The notes under the pieces are model-generated. The model saw nothing but the letters and a program-made list of their open reading frames with translations, had not been told where the DNA came from and made no database searches. From assembly GCA_035649275.1 (NCBI GenBank), contig DASRJW010000049.1:10328-74327 (forward strand): a stretch of 64,000 nt of DNA, in the 5' to 3' direction. Position 1 is the stretch's first letter; each line of letters opens with the position of its first letter. This DNA is from Candidatus Krumholzibacteriia bacterium (GTDB lineage: Bacteria > Krumholzibacteriota > Krumholzibacteriia > G020349025). Positions 59,971 through 64,000 of this stretch are shown here, piece by piece. Made by a program: the position numbers and the translations under genes.

Positions 59971-61668
59971 ATGCCCACGGATCGAGCCCGCGAACGCAGC
60001 GCCCGGCCCGGAAGCGCCGCGGCCGGCAGGGAGGCATGGGAACGGGAAGTGCTGCAGCCCTTCCTGGAACGCTCTCCCGAACGCGACGAGCCCTTCACCA
60101 CCAGCTCCGGCGTCCCCGTCGAACGCCTGTACACGCCGGCCGATGTCGCCGGACTCGATCCCGAGGCCGACCTCGGTTATCCCGGTGCCTTCCCCTACAC
60201 GCGCGGCGTCTACCCGACGATGTACCGGGGCCGCTTGTGGACGATGCGGCAATACGCCGGCTTCGGCACCGCGGCGGAATCGAACCGTCGTTATCGCTAT
60301 CTCCTCGAGCGCGGGCAGACCGGACTTTCCGTCGCCTTCGACCTGTGCACCCAGATCGGCTACGACTCGGACCACGTCCTGGCGCGCGGCGAGGTGGGGA
60401 AGGTGGGCGTCGCCATCGCCACCCTGGAGGACATGGAAACGCTCCTCGAGGGCATCCCGCTGGAGCGCGTCTCCACCTCCATGACCATCAACGCCACCGC
60501 TTCGATCCTCCTCGGCATGGTGCTGGTGGTGGCGCGGCGGCGCGGGGTGCCGTGGACGGCGCTGCGCGGCACGGTACAGAACGACATCCTCAAGGAGTAC
60601 ATCGCCCGGGGCACGTACATCTATCCGCCGGCGCAGTCGATGCGCCTGGTGACCGACATGTTCGCCTTCTGCGCCCACGAAGTCCCCGAATGGAACCCGA
60701 TCAGCATCTCCGGCTATCACATCCGCGAGGCTGGTTCGACCGCGGCGCAAGAAGTGGCCTTCACCCTGGCCGACGGCATCGCCTACGTGCAAGCGGCCCT
60801 CGACGCCGGACAGGACGTGGACCACTTCGCCGGGCGACTCAGCTTCTTCTTCAACGCCCACAACGACCTGCTCGAGGAGGTCGCCAAGTTTCGCGCCGCC
60901 CGCCGCCTGTGGGCCCGGCTCATGCGCCAGCGCTTCGGCGCCCGCCGGCCGGAATCCTGCCAGCTGCGCTTCCATGCCCAGACCTCGGGAGCTTCGCTCA
61001 CGGCGCAGCAGCCGGAGAACAACGTCGTCCGCGTCACCGTGCAGGCGCTGGCGGCGGTACTGGGTGGGGCGCAGAGCCTGCATACCAACGGCATGGACGA
61101 GGCGCTGGCGCTGCCCACCGAGGACGCGGCGCGCATCGCGCTGCGGACGCAGCAGATCCTGGCCTACGAGTCCGGCGTCGCCCAGACCGTGGATCCTCTC
61201 GGCGGCTCGTACGCCATCGAGAGCCTGACCCATCAGATCGAGAAGGAAGCGCAGCAGTTGCTCGAGCGCGTCGAGGCCATGGGCGGCATGGTGAAGGCCA
61301 TCGAGCGCGGCTTCGTGCAGCGGGAGATCCAGGAGGCCGCTTACACCCTGCAGCGGCAGATCGAAGCAGAGACGCGCGTCGTGGTCGGAGTGAACCGCTT
61401 TCGCGAGGAGAGCCCGGCGCGGATTCCCATCCTGCGCGTCGATCCGGCCCTGGAGCGCGCCCAAGTGAAACGGCTGCAGGCCTTCCGCGCCCGGCGCGAC
61501 GGTGCCGCGGCGAAAGCGTCACTGGAGGCGGTGCGGCGCGCCGCCGCGGGAACGGAAAACCTCATGCCACCCATCGTCGACGCGGTGGAGAAGGGCGCGA
61601 CGCTGGGGGAGATCAGCGACGAGCTGCGCAGCGTCTTCGGCGAGCATCGCGCCGATGTGACCATCTGA
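59971..61668 (+). CDS. mcmA1: Methylmalonyl-CoA mutase, large (catalytic) subunit
   Basis: 565 residues, the size of stand-alone large subunits in archaea and many bacteria. It rearranges (R)-methylmalonyl-CoA to succinyl-CoA with adenosylcobalamin. [21 protein letters not shown]-like [87 protein letters not shown] and [18 protein letters not shown] are the TIM-barrel motifs. The B12-binding domain is missing here and is supplied by the next gene. Isobutyryl-CoA and related mutases share the fold, so substrate is inferred. GAGGGAG precedes ATG 59971. Confidence 0.9.
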   Translation: MPTDRARERSARPGSAAAGREAWEREVLQPFLERSPERDEPFTTSSGVPVERLYTPADVAGLDPEADLGYPGAFPYTRGVYPTMYRGRLWTMRQYAGFGTAAESNRRYRYLLERGQTGLSVAFDLCTQIGYDSDHVLARGEVGKVGVAIATLEDMETLLEGIPLERVSTSMTINATASILLGMVLVVARRRGVPWTALRGTVQNDILKEYIARGTYIYPPAQSMRLVTDMFAFCAHEVPEWNPISISGYHIREAGSTAAQEVAFTLADGIAYVQAALDAGQDVDHFAGRLSFFFNAHNDLLEEVAKFRAARRLWARLMRQRFGARRPESCQLRFHAQTSGASLTAQQPENNVVRVTVQALAAVLGGAQSLHTNGMDEALALPTEDAARIALRTQQILAYESGVAQTVDPLGGSYAIESLTHQIEKEAQQLLERVEAMGGMVKAIERGFVQREIQEAAYTLQRQIEAETRVVVGVNRFREESPARIPILRVDPALERAQVKRLQAFRARRDGAAAKASLEAVRRAAAGTENLMPPIVDAVEKGATLGEISDELRSVFGEHRADVTI

Positions 61669-61753
61669 GGGGGAAGGCGCCACAGCGGCGCCACCAAGGC
61701 CACCGGAGCCGAGATTGCCGTCTGGCGATGACCGCAGCAGGGGAGCCGAAACG

Positions 61754-62167
61754 ATGGGGGCAGCGAAGAAACGCGACCAGCCGATCCGCGTGCTCATCGC
61801 CAAACCGGGGTTGGACGGCCACGACCGTGGCGCCAAATACATCGCTCGGGCTTTTCAGGAGGCAGGCATGGAGGTCATCTACACCGGCATTCGCCAGACC
61901 CCGGATGCCATCGTGAATGCCGCCATCCAGGAGGACGTGGCGGCGGTGGGGCTGTCCATTCTTTCAGGAGCGCACCGCGAGCTCTTCGCCGAGATCATGC
62001 GGCGATTGCGCGAGCAGGGAGGCGGCGACATCCTCGTCTTCGCCGGCGGCATCATCCCTGACGAGGATCTGGCCTACTGCCGCGAGCTCGGCATCCAAGC
62101 GGTGTTCACTCCGGGGACACCGGTCGACACGGCCATCCGCTTCGTCGAGGAGAACGTGCGCCGATGA
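61754..62167 (+). CDS. mcmA2: Methylmalonyl-CoA mutase, small B12-binding subunit
   Basis: 137 residues from ATG 61754 (GGGGAG upstream; a TTG further up adds 13 unrelated residues). It is a complete cobalamin-binding domain: KPGLDGHDRGAKYIARAF with the DxHxxG His that ligates cobalt, then SILSGAHRELF, VFAGGIIPDED and FTPGTPVD. It completes the split mutase with the gene 85 bases upstream. That gap holds a small GGCGCC-ACAGC-GGCGCC hairpin. It overlaps dut by ATGA. Confidence 0.93.
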   Translation: MGAAKKRDQPIRVLIAKPGLDGHDRGAKYIARAFQEAGMEVIYTGIRQTPDAIVNAAIQEDVAAVGLSILSGAHRELFAEIMRRLREQGGGDILVFAGGIIPDEDLAYCRELGIQAVFTPGTPVDTAIRFVEENVRR

Positions 62168-62721
62168 GCGAACCACGCCATGAGCGAAGAAGCGAGCGCC
62201 CGGAGACGGCGCGCGCGAGCGGCACGGTGGTACCGGCTATCGACGGCACGGTGGTACCGGGTGTCGTCGGCGCGGCGATGCCTGCCGTCGGGGTCGAGGT
62301 GCTGGCGCACGCGGCGGATTTGCCGGGACTGCAGCGCTGGAGCGCCGGAGCCTCGGGCTACGACCTGCGCGCCGCGGTGTCCGCGCCGCTGGCGCTCGAA
62401 CCGGGACGGCTGGCGCTCGTGCCCACCGGGCTGCGTCTGGAGATCCCGGCGGGTTTCGAAGCGCAGGTGCGGCCGCGGAGCGGTCTCGCCGTCAAGCATC
62501 ACCTCGGTGTTCTCAACAGCCCCGGCACCATCGACAGTGATTACCGTGGCGAGGTGATGGTCGTGCTCTTCAACTTCGGCAGCGAAACCTTCCACATCGT
62601 GCGGGGCGAACGCATCGCCCAGCTCGTCTTCGTGCGCGTGCACCATCCGGCCCTGGAGTTGCGGGATCTTTCCCGCACCGAGCGTGCCGACGGCGGCTTC
62701 GGGCACACCGGGAGCCGCTGA
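62164..62721 (+). CDS. dut: dUTP pyrophosphatase with N-terminal extension
   Basis: 185 residues; trimeric dUTPases are usually about 150. It removes dUTP and makes dUMP for thymidylate. Five motifs are seen: SAGASGYDLRA, RPRSGLAVK, LNSPGTIDSDYRGEVMV, RGERIAQLVF and ADGGFGHTGSR (the last with His where Ser is common). The first 40 residues are extra, and part of them is a DNA direct repeat of 17 bases (62220-62236 and 62244-62260) that gives GTVVP twice. Other possible starts inside would remove the extension. It begins in an ATGA overlap with the mutase subunit. Confidence 0.92.
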   Translation: MSEPRHERRSERPETARASGTVVPAIDGTVVPGVVGAAMPAVGVEVLAHAADLPGLQRWSAGASGYDLRAAVSAPLALEPGRLALVPTGLRLEIPAGFEAQVRPRSGLAVKHHLGVLNSPGTIDSDYRGEVMVVLFNFGSETFHIVRGERIAQLVFVRVHHPALELRDLSRTERADGGFGHTGSR

Positions 62722-62722
62722 C

Positions 62723-63658
62723 TTGGACCCGGCCCTCGCTGCCGGGACGGCCGCTGCGGCCGCAGCACTCCTCGGCGCTTCCGCCCATCTCGGCTGGCGT
62801 CGCTACCTGGGCCCGCCCCCGCCGGGTCTGCCCGCCGTGCTCGCCTATCACAAGGTGGGAACTCCCGAACTCGGCGGCACCTGGTGTACCCGCCGCCAAT
62901 TCGCCGCCCATCTCGACGCCTTGCGCGGCGCCGGTGTCCGCGGCATCGACACGGACACGTTCGCCGCCCGCCTCGAGGCAGTGATCGCTGCCCACGCTGC
63001 TACCGAGTCCGCACCCCGTCGTGCCGCCTCGGAGGGAGGCGCCGCGAGCGAAGTGCTCCTCACCTTCGACGACGCCTTCGCGAGCTTCGCCGAGCACGCC
63101 TGGCCCGAGCTGCAAGTGCGGCGCCACCCGGTGCTCCTCTTCGTCATCAGTGACTTCGTCGGCCAGCGGGCGCGCTGGGATCTGCCGCTCCCGGGACGGC
63201 GCCGCCCGCACCTCGACTGGCCCAGCCTGCGTGCTCTCGCCGCCGCGGGCGTCGAGTTCGGGTCGCACTCCGCCCAGCATCGCGATCTCCGCCGGCTCAC
63301 GGACGCCGCCCTGCAGCAAGAACTGGCGGGCTCGCGCCAGCAGTTGGAGGACGCTCTCGGTGTCGGCGTGCGCACGGTCAGCTACCCGTTCGGTCGCTGC
63401 GACGAACGCGTCATCGCCGCCGCCGGCGCGGCCGGCTATCGCCTCGGCTTCGCCATGTGCCCGCCCGGACCGCCCGCACCTCCACGGCCCCTCGCACTCC
63501 GGCGCTACGGCGTCTATGTCATCGATCCACCGAGCGCCGTGCTCGACAAGGTCGATCCGCGCCGCCGACTCTTCTGGGTCCAAGATCTCGTCACCCGGGG
63601 CATCAGCGCCGTGGCCGGGCTCGCCGCCGCGGCGAGCGTGGCGCGGGATCGCACCTAG
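62723..63658 (+). CDS. Polysaccharide deacetylase family protein
   Basis: 311 residues from TTG 62723 (GGGAG upstream), one base after the dut stop. An N-terminal hydrophobic stretch (AAGTAAAAAALLGASAHLG) could be an anchor. NodB-homology motifs: LAYHKVG, LLTFDDAFASF with the catalytic and metal Asp pair, FGSHSAQHRDL (HSxxH zinc site) and TVSYPFGRCDERV. It should remove acetyl groups from a cell-wall or surface polysaccharide; the exact polymer is not clear. Its stop codon shares the bases CTAG with the stop of the convergent gene. Confidence 0.85.
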   Translation: MDPALAAGTAAAAAALLGASAHLGWRRYLGPPPPGLPAVLAYHKVGTPELGGTWCTRRQFAAHLDALRGAGVRGIDTDTFAARLEAVIAAHAATESAPRRAASEGGAASEVLLTFDDAFASFAEHAWPELQVRRHPVLLFVISDFVGQRARWDLPLPGRRRPHLDWPSLRALAAAGVEFGSHSAQHRDLRRLTDAALQQELAGSRQQLEDALGVGVRTVSYPFGRCDERVIAAAGAAGYRLGFAMCPPGPPAPPRPLALRRYGVYVIDPPSAVLDKVDPRRRLFWVQDLVTRGISAVAGLAAAASVARDRT

Positions 63659-64000
63659 TGGCTCTCGGCGCGCGGTGCCGGAACGAGCGACGGATAAGCG
63701 AGGGAGAAACGTCGCCGGTAATAGATGCGTGTGGCGCCCACGAGGAGGACGAGGAGGAGGAGGAAGAGCGGTTGGTGCAGGCCCGCAGCAAGGGCGAAGA
63801 GCGTGGTGCCACCGACGCTCACCATGCCGCTCGTGCAGCGCCTCGGCGCGAGCCACGACGCCGTGGCGAGGACGGCGAGGCCGAGGCTCGCCCCGAGCAG
63901 GAACGGCGCCCGGGCCACCGCGGCCGCGCCGCAGCCGGCGAGGGCCAAGACGGCGGCGACGATGCGGGCGCACTGCACACCGAGCACGACACCGCTGCTC
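63655..64000 (-). CDS. Membrane protein, 5' end beyond window
   Basis: At least 115 residues on the minus strand; the frame is open to the window edge, and a GTG at 63987 is only one possible start. Four hydrophobic segments are visible, with PRRCTSGMVSVGGTTLFALAAGL between two of them and a short basic tail GATRIYYRRRFSLAYP. I do not recognise the family. Its stop overlaps the deacetylase stop by four bases. The alternating open minus-strand frames in this GC-rich DNA mean coding status is probable rather than certain. Confidence 0.5.
   Translation of the reverse strand, partial: SSGVVLGVQCARIVAAVLALAGCGAAAVARAPFLLGASLGLAVLATASWLAPRRCTSGMVSVGGTTLFALAAGLHQPLFLLLLVLLVGATRIYYRRRFSLAYPSLVPAPRAESH

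Noticed and set aside
61676-61692. GGCGCC-ACAGC-GGCGCC hairpin between the two mutase subunits as a terminator
   Set aside because: No T-run follows, and the two subunits must be made together; treated as an incidental hairpin.

Overview
This window is a dense, very GC-rich (roughly two thirds G+C or more by eye) stretch of bacterial chromosome made almost entirely of housekeeping genes. All genes except two read on the + strand. I see no insertion sequence, prophage, integrase, CRISPR array or rRNA operon. Start codons are often GTG or TTG behind good GGAGG-type ribosome binding sites, and many neighbours overlap by ATGA or GTGA, so translational coupling is the rule. A HrcA/CIRCE heat-shock operon, a GlmM whose TASHNP-PWNALKLL region resembles Bacteroidetes-type enzymes, a fused NuoCD, a long NuoH and a secreted NTF2-like protein suggest a GC-rich member of the FCB side of the tree (for example Candidatus Eisenbacteria or a relative). 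That placement is inference from memory of sequence style.

Layout. 1-1.3 kb: end of a membrane protein cut by the window edge. 1.4-4.3 kb: a UvrA-type excinuclease with its own promoter. 4.4-9.3 kb: a signalling cluster of two histidine kinases, a lone receiver and a receiver-GGDDF protein. 9.4-9.6 kb: tRNA-Phe and tRNA-Thr. 9.7-13.3 kb: glmM-glmS-ridA (amino-sugar supply). 13.38 kb: a selenocysteine tRNA. 13.5-17.9 kb: DUF5683-like protein, lepA, lepB, hemW. 17.9-22.7 kb: hrcA-grpE-dnaK-dnaJ behind a sigma70-type promoter and CIRCE operator that start inside hemW. 22.7-22.9 kb: a long imperfect hairpin. 23.0-30.1 kb: yqeY, cvpA, mutS2, dnaG, rpoD. 30.2-30.4 kb: two tRNAs (CAT and Val-CAC). 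30.4-36.6 kb: zinc-ribbon coiled-coil protein, RNase H-like protein, RNase P RNA, recJ, rel, dtd. 36.7-39.2 kb: a secreted protein and a convergent membrane glycosyltransferase-like gene. 39.5-41.9 kb: maf-mtnA-methyltransferase. 42.1-45.8 kb: rplM-rpsI and rpsB-tsf-pyrH-frr. 45.9-59.9 kb: a complete 13-gene complex I operon, nuoA-B-CD-E-F-G-H-I-J-K-L-M-N. 60.0-62.7 kb: two-subunit B12-dependent mutase and dut. 62.7-64.0 kb: polysaccharide deacetylase and the end of a convergent membrane protein.

How it works together. The window carries much of the replication, transcription and translation start-up kit (primase, housekeeping sigma factor, S2, EF-Ts, RRF, L13, S9, RNase P RNA, EF4), heat-shock control, stringent response, and an aerobic-type NADH dehydrogenase. 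The most notable items are the selenocysteine tRNA, a Rex-like palindrome just downstream of the putative nuo promoter, the dnaJ-yqeY hairpin, a MutS2 frame without an ordinary start codon, a D-aminoacyl-tRNA deacylase with an altered core motif and a long insert, and a kinase whose C-terminal half I could not assign. I did not find a clear multi-gene system of an entirely new kind.
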